Shown one piece after another: positions 44,258 through 58,261 of a DNA stretch of 64,000 nt (its first letter is position 1; the number at the start of each line of letters is the position of its first letter). Source of the DNA: Nymphaea colorata (taxonomy: Eukaryota; Streptophyta; Magnoliopsida; Nymphaeales; Nymphaeaceae); NCBI RefSeq assembly GCF_008831285.2, contig NC_045150.1, forward strand, positions 7,452,001-7,516,000. Reading direction: 5' to 3'. The notes beneath the pieces were generated by a model. It was not told the DNA's origin and ran no database searches. It saw only the letters and a list, made by a program, of their open reading frames with translations. Made by a program: the position numbers and the translations under genes.

Positions 44258-47200
44258 AACATACTCATGTTGCGGACAGTGATGAAGGGTGGTGGGAGAT
44301 TACAGCTGCAGGCTTTGAAGTCTCATTGCCTTTTTGGAGCAACGGCAACGCAATTGACCTTTTTCTACATTTGGTGGAGGTGGTGGAGTGAGTGAATGAA
44401 TGCCGTGAATGTTCGATGGCCAAAAACTGAAAGTGGTGGTGGTGGTCTCTGTTCAAGTTCTGAATTTACCTTTTCTGTCGGTTTCTGGAACAAAAGGGAG
44501 TGGGCTAGTCATTTCAGGTTTTTCTTTTTCTCATTTTTCTTCGTGATTGGGGTGGGGGGAGGGGGGAGAATGAGGGATGGTGCTAACATGTTGCAGAAGA
44601 TCGTAGTCTAGATCCATATGGAAGCTAAAGCTTGTGGCTCAATTTTCTTTTTATGCCTACTGTGGCTAGAAGCTAAAAGGCTAGTGCTCAAGAGTGTCGT
44701 AGCGAACTGCAACGGACATTGATTTAAATCTGTAGAGATCTGTGAATATCTGGTCATAGTGGAAGGGAGGCGTAGGAGGTTTATAGGATATTGATAAGGG
44801 TTGCGGCTGATGATGGATGGGGAAAGGAAAAATTTACTTTTCCACCATCATTTGTACATATGTGTTGCGTATATTGTATTTCCAGTTGACTCTCTCTCTC
44901 CCTCTCTCTCTCTCTCTCAGAGTAGTGAGGTGCTGATCAAGATGGAGCATTTATTATTATTCTTAATATTCTGTACACTAATCACAGTCGCTGGGCTGGA
45001 AATGTTGTTAGATTCCTGTTGAAGGTCAGATTTTAGTGCAGTAAAATTTCGAAGATTAGAAAGGAAATGTTCTTCGTTGCAGTCTTGCAGATGAATCCTC
45101 TCATGGAGTTGTAAATGTCTCCTTGCCCTAACACTTGCGAAAAGCTTAAGAATTTCTTTTGATGAGGAGCTTGGTTCTCTGGACTTTGTTAATGTTTCTT
45201 CCATCATTGCCACTGTGTGACTCTCCTTTCGGCAAGAGGGCAGGACTGAACTTCGATTTTGTAAATGCCCTTTGACATCCTTGATATGATCCGACATGCC
45301 TCTATCTGATCAGGTGTTCGGGATTGTAACGCCGAAGACAAACCTTTTTTAATCTTGCTGAAGGCCTTTTCATGGGAGCAAGAATTTTTTAATAGTACAG
45401 CTACTGTAATCTGCCATAAGTTATCGGCTGTAGGTACTATTTGTCTACTAGATTTCACTTGTTTCTTTCTGGCGTGAAAGGAGCGTTTAGTCCGACAATC
45501 AGATAAGCAACATAGTACGCGTCAGAAAAATCACCTCACTTTCTCGTTTAATCTCTCGTTATATATTTTCTGTTATGACATTAAAGTGATGAGGATTAAC
45601 GGCAAGTGAATGAAAGAGCAGATGGTAAGAGGAGGATGTGAAGGGCATCGACACTGAATCGTGTCTCAGCCATGCCATTTTATTTTCAGATTTTTTTCTT
45701 GTTATCTTCGGAAAACTTGATGCCACCCGAAAAAGAGAAACAAAGAGAGATTCGTACAATAGTTATTTCGCTATCAATGTGAAATAACAGGCTAAACAAT
45801 AAATTTTGGAGGCCAATGTCCTAGATCCTATTAAACGACACACAATCATAGTCTGTTTTTTCATTCAATTATTATTCAAATGAACTCTTTACTTTTTCAA
45901 GCCTTGAATCTAATATTTTCAGGTGAGCGGGAGGTTATTCAATGCTGTAGGGTGGCGCACTTTTGCAGTATAGGTAATTGAGCCACTCGAAACGAGAAAT
46001 GACTGCCTATTAACTTCTGTTCAGGCCATTGCACCAACCTCATTGAAAATACCTTGAATCCAAAATCATTTATCAGCACCACAGGAAGGCCAGAGCCCAA
46101 AAGCCATCACCAGCTTTCAATTTGCAGAGGCAAATGTAAAAGAGCACATGTCCTGGAAACTCTTGAGCTTAGTTTGGGGTTAGACTGTTGTTCGGGGCCT
46201 GGCGGCTTTATGAAAGCTGGAAATTGGTGCCAGCCTTGTCGACTAAAGGCTTGCTTGGTGGTTCGTTTTCCATAAAAAAATGTGTGGATCTTTCAATCAT
46301 CAAAAACCTTGTATACCGTGAGGACCTCGAATTTGGAGACAGACCATGTCACCATCACCTAAAAGGTCTTTCCCGCGAAAAACAAAAGCCAAGTTGAAGG
46401 TTATCTGTATGTTTGAAAAGCAAAACTTTAAAGATCTCAGGAAAAAACCTCCGCACAGACGTGGGTCCTTTTTTTTTTAATTCTTTACACTGAAAAACCG
46501 AAGAGAGAGAAAAATGAAAAAAGAAAAAGAAAATGGCCCTCTTGATGTGCAGAGGCCACCGCGATAGGGGTGCGGAACTCAATTTTTCAAGGTACAGGGC
46601 TTGTGCCAATGCGTCAAAATGTCACCTCCGCCACAATTCAACTTACGCATCAATGACGCTGAGTTCGCAGCAAGAGAGTTGGTCATTGAAAAATCTAAGT
46701 GGAGGCTTTGCTGTTCACCTGCCAACTCCGATCCCATTGGACCAGAATTCAATTAGGAACTTTCAAGTTGAATATCAAGAGTTTTTTCCATGATGAAAAC
46801 GAGAAAGAAGACGGGAATTCTGCATTTCCTCTTACCAAAATCTCAGTTCAGACACCCAAAATAAAGGAGAAACTCGTTAAATCTGTTTCCATTTTGTACA
46901 CTAGCATGAATGCGTACCCAGAAATCGATACTTTTGTACTGCAATGTCAAATCCTACAGATGCACAAGCAAATTCATTGGGGACATCCGAGAAAGTTTTC
47001 AATTCAAAATCATGGAAGTTTTTTTTATTGGATAACTACTCAAAAAGCGCATGATTTGGATAGAGTTGGAACAATTGAACAAGACGTACAATTCATTAAT
47101 TTATTCAAGTAACCCAAACTCAGCTCATATTCCTCATAAGAAGCAAGCAAGTCGGTTCCTAACAAACATGGATTGTTTGAGCTTGTCCCGTGAGCTGCTA

Positions 47201-48580
47201 TATTGATATAACAAGCCATGTTTTAGTTCACTTCACGCTCAAACTCGAGGTTGTGAGTGCAATTTAATTCTCACGAGATCGTATACGAACAATGTTGATT
47301 TTGAAATTCTAAGTTAATTTTTGCTTACAATTCTATACAAATTGACATGATTTTTGTAAGTGAATAACAGAGGACTTTGACTTGATCTCCCTCTCTGAAA
47401 ATTAATTTAATACTTGGAGAATCTCTCTCCCTCTTTGTAACACACAAGTTAACAGCTCACTAATAGCTCTTGATTAGCAATCCTGATTTAAGTTTCAAAT
47501 TTAATCTCAGATACCAGTCCCAGAGAGCTAGCTCGTGTTTCGCTAATTAACTTTACAATTTTCAATTTGGAAAGGACAAGAGGCCACACAAGCCCATGCC
47601 CCATTATGAAACAGCTTGCACATATAAATCCCAAGACAACCTCGCTTTCTTGTGGCAAGTTGAATAGGGAAGCACGAGTTTGCAATTTCAATGTCTAAAT
47701 TCTTGTTGAGCCATGGTTTTGACAAAATAATACATTTAACTCACTACAGAGGGCAAAAGAATGAATGAGTCAACGTTACCAATTTGTAAGTCCTCAAAAG
47801 GCTTTGTAGTCAACAGTGCATACAACAGTGCACCTTTGCCTCGGCCCCAGGGATCATGTGAAAGCTATTTGCCTTTGCCCCAGGGGATCACATAACATCT
47901 TCCACGCATCTAACCCAAAAGATTGCTTAAATTCATCGTCCACTTTGGTAAAAAAAAAAAATGTTCCATGAATCTGCCCTACTTTTGGAGGCAGATGCAT
48001 GGAACAGTACCAGATTGTTACTATCCCCAAACAGCCCCCAAGCATGCAATCCTATGTGCACGAAAGCCACAATGCATAGATTGTGAATACCTTCGAACCC
48101 AAATAACCATCTTTTCTGGCACTCTGTTCAAGAAACACAAGCCAATTATCCAAATTCCAAGCATCCCACTTGCTGACCAGCCACCAAAATCAAATACTTG
48201 AAACTCGAATTCTGCTATCATTTTTTAGTGTTTTTTGCCACATCATAAGTTCAAATTTCACGAATATTGGCAGATTTGGCTTTCAAAGCAAATAACTTTA
48301 ATGTTCACAATGAGAATATGTCATCTAAATAGTTCAATGTCTAAGATGTTGACCAGCAACATACATGATACACCACAAAATAAACCTCCCCCAATTGATA
48401 ATAAAAATTCCGAACCCCACCAAACGCACCAAGATACTCAACACACACAAAACGACTAAGGTACTTCTAGATTACCGCATCAAGTACGTATATTATAGCA
48501 AATCAACCACAACCAAGGGCCAGCACATACAAGCTTCGAAGACTCCAAACAAAAATAAACAGATCAAGAATGGCAAAAGC
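44258..48580. other. ARF 3' UTR and tail-to-tail intergenic region
   Basis: No supported gene. Immediately after the ARF stop lies T/G-rich sequence probably belonging to the 3' UTR, with (CT)n at about 44889-44918. A minus-strand frame of 126 codons (45297-44917), overlapped by another of 84 codons (45458-45204), has ordinary-looking composition but no motif. From 45.8 to 48.5 kb the DNA is AT-rich, with decayed repeat phrases (for example 46008-46047, similar to 28288-28325) and no recognisable element ends. Confidence 0.45.
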
Positions 48581-51500
48581 CTACCCACATGGCGTGAGCT
48601 TTTTGTTACCTGCCCCACGAGGGTTATCATCTTTCCAGTCATCCCAAGCTCGTGCCTTCTCTTGTGCAGCATCATCATCTTCTTCATCAATCGGTCCATT
48701 TCGATTGTCTTTGTGCCATGAAGACGTGGCTTCTTCCACCATTTTGGCGTTTCTCTCTTGCCATTTCTTCATCATGTCCATTTCCCACAAGCCTGCTTCT
48801 TCAATGCTCATGGTAGGCAACCTGCATTTCAAACAACAATGCTATGCAGGTGGAGCGCTCAATGAAGAATAAAGAAATGAAGAAGCTGAAACACCATGAA
48901 GGCAAATTCAGATCGGAAAGAAATGATTTTCTACTTTCATATTCTACAATAAAAAATTATTAATTCAACATTAAAATGATATCTAAATAACGGAACACTT
49001 CATTTTCAGTGCTATATGCTTTGTTGCACCTCTTTTTGTGGCTAATCCCCATCCATTCCCCACCTGTCATCTCTCAATATCAATGTCAGCCCTGGAGAGA
49101 AGAACGAATAGACTAGAGCTTTTCATGAAATCTCTTTCCTGAACACCGAAAACAACAGCATAGCTCAAACATCTTTTCGAGCAATCAGTGATGACATACG
49201 TAATTATTTCCATTCAAGCCCCTCAACCATTACCCACATTTACAGTTTTTACCTTTAGATTAATATCATTTACCACCCCCCAAATTAGCCTCGGGTCTTT
49301 TCAAGCTTGAAAATAGTAACCAGAAACTAATTTTATTTTACTGGTACATGGCACTAAGGCTTCTATTAGCTTGGCAGTATCCCAAATAGTTACCCGGGAC
49401 AAAACTGTCCTTTATCTCGCATCATTCTTCTTGCAGCATCTTGCCCAACTCAACATAGTATATTAACCAACATGACTAATGAGACAAAGGCCACGAAAAT
49501 AATTTCGTGGAAAAAACGTTGTCTCTGTGTATGTGGAGCTTCATGTCAGCTTAGGCAAAGCTTCCTCTGCTTTTTGGATAAGATCATAAAGGCTTTATTC
49601 CATTGCCGACCCGTATATATTCATGCAGCAAGGGGCAGGAAGGTACACCACAGTGATGGTCCGATATCTCAGCAGGTTTAATAGCACTGAGCAGAAAGGT
49701 ACCTCCCAAAGTACAATCATTTTGTGAATGAACGGAGCTAGAGCATAAGGTTAACATGACGTTGGGAGATACAATGGAGAAGCAATTCTGGAAAATAAGT
49801 GGTTGACAACAAACATAAAAGATTGAGCAAAAACTTTTCATAATGCAAAAGATGGCAAAATATATAAAATGTAGGCAGAATTTTTTCATAATGCAAGGAA
49901 GGAGGCAAAATAATCACAATATGGTGGTACTAATGCTTCCACCATCTTAATCAGCCAACTTGATTGCCTCCTTGAAAAGTGTTAGGTAATCTGAAATATT
50001 CTGTATAGTTACTGGATATGTCTAAAAATATATCCACATTCCACAAACAGAAGAAAAAAAACAATAATAGCCATTTTATAAAATCAATAGCATAAATAAG
50101 TTGATGACATTAATTTTGCTGTAAAGTTAGAGACTTGTACCCAAAAAATGTAACAACAGCTTACATTTCTCATAAAAAAAGAAACAAATTGGGAATGCTT
50201 TTGGCTAGATTTAACTTTTCAACTACCTAGAGACCTTTGTGTTTTTCAAAAATGCTATCTTCACACCTTAAAGAAGTCAACCTCCATTATAGTTATAAAG
50301 TCCAACAAAGTTCAATACTGTAGGAATTTCACTTCAAAAACAGAAGCACTGTGCTAAAATACCACATCTGTGGAAGCACTGTTCCCCTAACATGGGAAAT
50401 GAACTCCAGAAACACTTAATAGACATTTTTCTAAAGCAGCTTTCGGAGGAATAAGCTGCTGTTTCTGTAGGAGAGCATGAATACCTCGAAAAGTTCAGAA
50501 GCTTTTTATGTTCATGCTTAAAATCACTAGAGCATAAGCTACTCAATGCACCAAAAGTACCTTTTATATACTAAACATGCCATTGAACATAAAAAGGCCT
50601 ACATTACATCAACAGTAAACATATATTATGCGTTTGCATGTGTATCGAGAGAGAGACGTAGCTGTATTTACCTGTGACTAGGTTGGAACACTTGTGCAGT
50701 CATTCTCTCCCTCTCAGTACTCAGGTTCCCACCTATGACACTAGCAGGCCCAAATATAAAGGGCTGATGTTTGTGTTCGTGCACCTGAGAAGCCTTTGCA
50801 CGGCCTTCCAGAACATCCTGAGCAAATGTAGCGCACATTATAGGCTGTGCTGGTTTTGAAAACTGAGACCGAAGAGCAGCTTGTTTGTGCCATGCTTCTG
50901 CTTTCTTTACTCGATCATCAAGGAAAGAATGTGTAAATTCTGTATTCCCCTCCTGCATATGCATTTCACAATATGATGTTTTACAATGAAAAGTGACATT
51001 ATACTAAATGTGTGTAAATGTGTGTATGTGTGCACATAACCATATAGACTATAGTGCTGTAACCTTCTAGATCTCACAATGCACAAGAAATCAAGAATAT
51101 ACACAATCCATCAAAATTCAAAAGTAGTATCCAAACCTACTATTTGCCCTGTGATGCAACCCAAAACTCCATCTTTCAATGAACTCGAATGTGCATTGAG
51201 GCAATCAACCTTCCATTCCTGTGAAGGCTATTGCATGTCGAAGGAAGGTGAGAAAGACAAAACACTTGGGGTGGAAGAAAGGACCTACAGTTTGCAGTCA
51301 AAAGCCAGAAGTGTACTGCTCAGCTGTTAGTCCAGAAAAAGCAATGGGAGTCGTGTGGGAGAAATGGAGCCCCTGAATTAGGCAAGGGCTTCCATCCCGT
51401 CCTTACTAATCTTTGCTCGGTCCATTATAGTAAAATAGGCGTAGAAACCTCTAGCAGTGAAGAAGAGCTTTAACAGTGCATGCATGCACTCAAGCAACAA

Positions 51501-54500
51501 AAAGAAAGAAAGACATGGACTACCTGTAACAGGGAATACATAGACATGTGACATTTATCTAACATAGGCTTGCCTTCACCATAATCACAAATCTCATTCT
51601 TCAGTTTCATCAACGAGCTTATATGCAAGTATTCACCAGAAATTTTATTTTCCTCGAGAAACCATGGGAATTTAACAATTAAAAATATGTAAACTGTAAT
51701 GGAATGATTAAATTGAGTTTTCTGCTAATTTTCTTAAAAAACATTTCTAAAAATTAAAAATAGCCATTAAATCCAAAAAGTTTCATATATATATCTATAT
51801 AGAAAAATATCACAAACTTTTTGAAATATGATGACAAATTACTTTTTCATTTCATTTGTCCTCTTTTGGTGTTCCTGTTGCAGTATTTTGAAAATATCAC
51901 CGATATTTGTGACTCTGATCTCAACCCACATAAACAAGTCATAGAAACAGGCCTGCAAGAAGGAACTTATGGCAAAACAAAAGGGTGAATGTGGAAACAA
52001 TTAGAAACGATAGAAATTTGGGACCATGATTTAAAGGGAAACTTGGATTTGAAGACATAGCTCCCAGAAGCATCAAGAGATAGCCTTGTGTGTTATCCAT
52101 GGTTATCTTGTGCGATATGTTGTGCTTAAGGATCCATTACTGCTACTTTTCGGCTCTTAAGATGCTTAGTTACAGCCTTACAAGTCAAATAGACATGCAT
52201 TAAGTTCTTGAATCTTAACTCTTAAAATATGGTAGCATTAGCACCGACTACTAGTCTATAATTTATAAACCTGCCACATTACTACTAGTCTATAATTTAT
52301 AAACCTGCCACATTATAGTGAGAGAGAGGGAGAGAGAGAAAGAAAGAGAGAAAAAGAGAGAGAGAGAGAGAGAGAGAGACCTGTAATTGCTTCTCTTTTA
52401 TGACGGTGAGCATTTCTTCCTCTTTTTGAACATTTCTAACAAGTCAAAAGCCTGTCCAATATAATTTCAATTAACATCTTGTCGTGTAATCAAGAAGGAA
52501 CAAGTGATACTTTTGCTTTCTGCAATTGATGGATAATGCATTGACACCCACTCAAACCAAGAATCTTCAGCAAACCAACCTTACACAGAGCCAATGAAAT
52601 AGTTGTAAGCCATGCCTGCAAAACACGAACATGTCAAGACATTGAGAACAACCGTGTCTGAATAACAGAGTGAGTGTACACCCATCCAAGGTCTAAATCT
52701 CAAGGTAGCTTAGTCCATTACCCAAATCCTTTTTAACTGTGAAGAACATATGAAGGTAAATGAGGCATTAAAGCATCATATATTGGCCTTAAAGAAATGA
52801 CAAATAGATAACTTGTAAAGGATACGTGAACCTCAGGCTCTTTTAACTTGTTTAGTCGGCAATTTAAGAAAAAAATCCATCCGATATATAATAACTACAT
52901 AAAAGATGAAGACACAAGAACCTCACAAGCATCGTGTTCCACAAATTTTAAAATTGAAATCACGCTGGTGCAACAAATAACAGAGGGCAATAGTTCAAAT
53001 TCACAAAATGGAAAGAGGCCTTCACTCTAATGGCAAAAGAAGATGACATACAAATACACTGACGCATGCACGAAAACTGGCTAAAAAGTAATATGTTAGT
53101 TTCACAACATATATCGGATACATCTTGATCTATCTGACGTCGTTATTAATTTTGTTAGCAATATAGTCAGTAGTCACAATTAAAATCATGAACAGAGTTC
53201 TTGTCACAACATAGAAAGGAACAAGTTCGTTGTGCTAATAGCATTTAGAAACAATTTCAAGCCAAGAGATTTCAAAAAATATGATGTTTCTTTAACATTA
53301 GTATTGGTGCTTGAAATCTTGAAAATTTCAAGTACTAACCTTTAGAAAATAAGCTGACATTTGTGAGTAGCATGTAAACAGTCAAGCTGTCAGCTTCTGA
53401 CGACGTCAACAATGAAATCTTAAGTTGTCTTTAGATGCACATGCCTTTACGGCATAGATTCTTGTTTATTGTGTGTTTTTCATAAATAATATCTTGAAAC
53501 ATTATTATTTTACTTTTTATCATAGTCACAAATATCGTCAACAGGTTTTAAGTGGCGAGGTTTTTCTCAGATATTTTTCAGCAATGCTGAGAATCTCAGG
53601 AAAAGTTCAGCAACTTTTTTAAAAAAGAGAAGTCCTAAAAATTAGAAAAAAGCTATGTCACACGGGTGCGGATGCGATACGGGGATACGGGTGCGGATAC
53701 GGCAATTTTCAAAATTTTCAGATACGCGGACACGGCTACATTAAATATTCTAAAAAATGATAAGATTAAAAAGAAACATTAAATTAATAGTTCACTCTTA
53801 CAATCTTGAAAGAAAATGTGTTTTATCACAAAAGTACTGAATATCTGAAAGGATTGTTCATGGAAATAATTGGATGCATCACAAAAAATTGATAAAATGA
53901 AAAAAAAAACATTAAATGTTTAATTTTTATATTTTGCCGTGTCCTAGCCGAGTCCCGTGTCGGAATCGCCGTGTCGGCGAGTCGACATGGGTACGCAGCC
54001 TCTTTAGCCGCGTCCGTGTGACATAGGAAAAAAGTTAAATAAATGCAAAACTAACAAGATAACATAAAAATTAACTTGATAAAATGATAAAAGATGACGA
54101 TCTAGTAATGACAGAAATGAAGATAAATAATTTGGCTTATGTTTAAAATTTTAGAGCAAAAATAACATAAAAATAATGACAAAAAAGCAAAAAAGACATA
54201 AAAATTTCATTTCATTTTTTTTTTCAGAAAAGGGAAAAAAGATGGGTTTTTGTTTCATTGTTTTTAACGTTGTTATAGCATTTTTTTTTTTGAAACAGCA
54301 GGCTTTCTGTGGCTATGCTTTTTATTCACATTTATGGTCTCTTTACTTTTCAGAATTTTTTAGAACTCTTTTGAAAAAATTATGACATTCATGGTATGCA
54401 TAGTCACAAATATCTCCAATATTTAAAAAATATCCCAATATTATTTTATTGAATCTAGAGAACAAAATCAGCAAAATATCACAATATTTTCGAAATGCAC

Positions 54501-57500
54501 CCAAAAAGTAATTGATATGGCTGTGGGCATGCGTGTATACAAGAGTGAGAGAAATGGGCATGGAGTATTTTCAAGGAAAAATGAGTGTGGGGTCATAAAT
54601 TTATAATCATAAACTGACAAACAGCAAACTAATAAACATAGCAAAATTAACGTAAATTAACTCATGGCAGAAATAGACTAGATCAAAGTTAACTATGTCC
54701 ATTTTGAATGACTCCCACAGAAGGACCGCACCTCGCATGGCATTGACTGTGCCCATGGCAAGTCTAGAGTCACACTCGTACCTACACCCATGTTTGGCTG
54801 TGTTGACACAGGTGTGGCACCTTGCTACCCTGAACCATGTTCCATAGGCCAATATAATAATATTATCCTAAGATGCACCCAAAAATCCTAAAAAACCTAT
54901 TATCTCAGTCCCTTCTTTTATATTTTTGAAGTTTCGATATTTCGGAACCCACAAGAATTTCTGCATATTCTTCAATTAAAAAATACCCTGAAAAAGGCTC
55001 CTGGGAAAAACCACGTCCAGAATTTGTCAAGAACTGACATTGGCAACCATGATGGCTTCATATGTTATGCACATGTCTTATTTTGTGTTCCATTTATATG
55101 GGACTGCATACATATTTTGCAAAATGTTCTACTTTTACATACCATGTGAAGGCTAAAGCTTCAAGAAAAAAAAAATGCACAAACATCTTAGTTAAAATTT
55201 TTTCTTTAAAGTTCAATATATATGCATCATAGCGTCCATTTTCCATGTTTTTTGTCATAAAGTTCTACGGTTTGAATGTGGAAATGTAACATATTATATA
55301 CCCAATACATAGCCAAAACTCCTACAGTGATGTACATATTAGAGTATTCTATGGTGCACTCACTGAACATCATAACAGTAGATGCAAGGAGCCACATTCT
55401 TTCATCAGGGGTCATATGCTAACCTCCCTTTCTTCCTCACCATCATCATCAAGTGCATCCTCCTCTCCAACTTCAACTGTGGTGGTCAAAGCAGTCGCTC
55501 TAGAAGACCTCCCCCTCCGTTCCCTCCTCTCTTTAATATCCTGCAGCTTGGATTCTGCAGCCTTCTGACGCTTGAAACGAGCAATCTGTCAAAAAAAATC
55601 ATGAAAATAATAAGATAGCTACTAACCCATCACTAACTATAACAAATCAGCCTGCAGCATATTAAAAAATTCCTGTGTGTTTGCCTCTTTAATGGAGCAA
55701 TAGATGCAATCATCAACTATGGAATGCTATCCATTTTGCAAATTTCAAAATCTTTTCCATTGCATACCTTCAGTCAGAAATTACATAAACAATTACTTGT
55801 ATCAGAAGTAAACAATAGACGCAATGCATATAAATCACCATATTGGCGAAAAAAAACTTTTAATAAACTCCAAACGTTCTCATCATAAGATGGTCAAGCT
55901 TGCAGACAAGCACACATACAGAAACATACATGCACACAACTGACAGAATAAGGTAACAATTAACAGAGGTCCATCAAAAGGAATGCAGAAGAAACTAAAG
56001 TATCCTTTTACTTCTCAAAGGAACAAGCTGCTAAAAAAGGTTGTGCCTATAAGACTATAAAACACAGAGAGAGAGAGAGGATCATCCCAAAATAACTCAC
56101 ACTTTTAGGTAAGCACACAGGTACATGCATCTATGTACACACACGCACACAAAACTGACAAATTAAAGTGAACACAAAAGTCCATCATACATGAAAAAGT
56201 AGCAAAAGAAATGGAAGGATTCATTCCCTCAAAGTGGAGGCTGTTGCAAGCAGCTGAGAGAGAGAGAGAGAGAGAGCCACAAGGTAAGAGTTCTAAGACC
56301 TAAAATAGAAGTACTTCGATCTCAAATTAAGATTGGATTTTACAGTGATCCAAAGCTGCATGGCACCTCGAAGGTGGCAATATCCTTATAAAAAGACTAG
56401 TTCACCAGTAAGGCTAAAACCGTAGGCACACAAATTTATGGTCTCTTCCATTTCCTAGACACCCAAGCCTCCTCCCATCTAGACCCATCAAACTAGCTCT
56501 TGCTTATCCCTAAAGCCCTAATCTCAACCGTAGACCTCAATCCTAGGACCCCCTCTAGTCTTTTCTCTATTTAAATCCACCAGCCTAAGAAGAAGGGGAC
56601 AAGTACCCTCCTTTTGCAACTAGGACTGCCTCCTCCTCTTTGCCATGTCGTCTTCCAACTACCCTAACTCACCACCCACTTCTGCTTCATGGTTCCCTAT
56701 GTCTCCCCTTTGAAGATCCAATTTGATGGATGAGCACTGGCCAACTGCACCCCTTCGTCCGTTTTGACGTATGAAGTCCAATTCCTGGTTTATATGTTCT
56801 CAAATTTTCATGATTTTTTTGGCATATGTGCAATTTTTACCAGGATTTCCTATTATAAATAGAACAAGAAATCTTTTGTAACTTGTTCCACAAAAAATAA
56901 GAAGAAAGAAAATCTGGTGCAGCCAAGGACATAGGAGGGTTTCCTCTAAACCATGTAAATTGTTACGCTGGTCGTGGGTATGAGGAGAGAGAAAGACTAG
57001 TGAAAATCGTAAGATTAATCTGTCCAAATCTCTTATTAAGAAAATAGGGTAAAACTGAACAATTACACAGTATGTCCAAAAATAAAACAAATATTAATAA
57101 AGAGCTGCTCCTAACTATTTAATATTCTAAAGAACTACCTAACGTAAATATTATTCAACACTCCCCCTCAAGCTGGAGCATAGATGTTAATCATGATCAA
57201 CTTGTCACAACGTCTAGAAAACTCAGTAATAGGTAAAGCATTAGTAAAAATATCAGTCGCTTGCTCTTCTGAGACTACATGTATGGTAGATATATTGCTC
57301 CTTGGACCATGTCTCTCATGCAACGACAATCTACTTCAACGTACTTTGGTCTCTCATGAAGTACAGGGTTATTTGCGATGTAGGTGACAGCCCTGTAATC
57401 ACAGAATATCTTCATAGGTATGGAAGTAAGACTACCAAGACTCAAGTAACGATTTACACCATGTTATTTCTGAGTTGTTTGAGCCATAGCTCGATACTCT

Positions 57501-58209
57501 GACTCTGCACTAGACCTAGAAACAACATTTTGTTTCTTGCTTCTCCAAAATATGAGATTTCCTCCCACAAAAACAAAAAACCCCATAGTAGACTTCTTAT
57601 TATCAATAGAGCCAACATAGTCTGCATCACTGTACGCTTCAACATCAAGAGATGTAACCTTTCTGAAGAAAAAATCTTTGCCAGGGGAGGATTTTAAATA
57701 TTTGACAACCATCATTGCATCATCCCAATGTGCCTCTTTTGGTCTTTCCATGAATTGACTTAGTTTTCCCACAACAAAACTAAACTAATAGCTGGCCGAG
57801 TTACAGTCACATATAGAAGCTTACCAATCAACGAACTGTAGGATTCATCATAGAGGTGTATACGTGGGTTCATAGGAAAAGTTGCAGGTTTTGCTCCCAA
57901 CATCCCTGTGTCTTGCAAAAGATCAAGTACACACTTTCTTTGTGATAACACAACACCTTCATGACTACGAGCAACCTCGATGTCAATAAAATATCGTAGT
58001 CGGCCAAGATCCTTGGTAACAAAATGTCTTTGGAGAAACTATTTCGTCAGTGCTATCTGTTGTTCACAACTATACCTCTAGATCCTTTCTTGATGAACAA
58101 CGAATGCTCCAGCTGAGATCTCTTAAACTCACACTCTGACACAACTTCACAAAATTTGTAGAACCAAGCACAAGGACTTTGCTTCAGACCATATATAGTC
58201 TTCTTCAAC

Positions 58210-58261
<52 letters not shown>

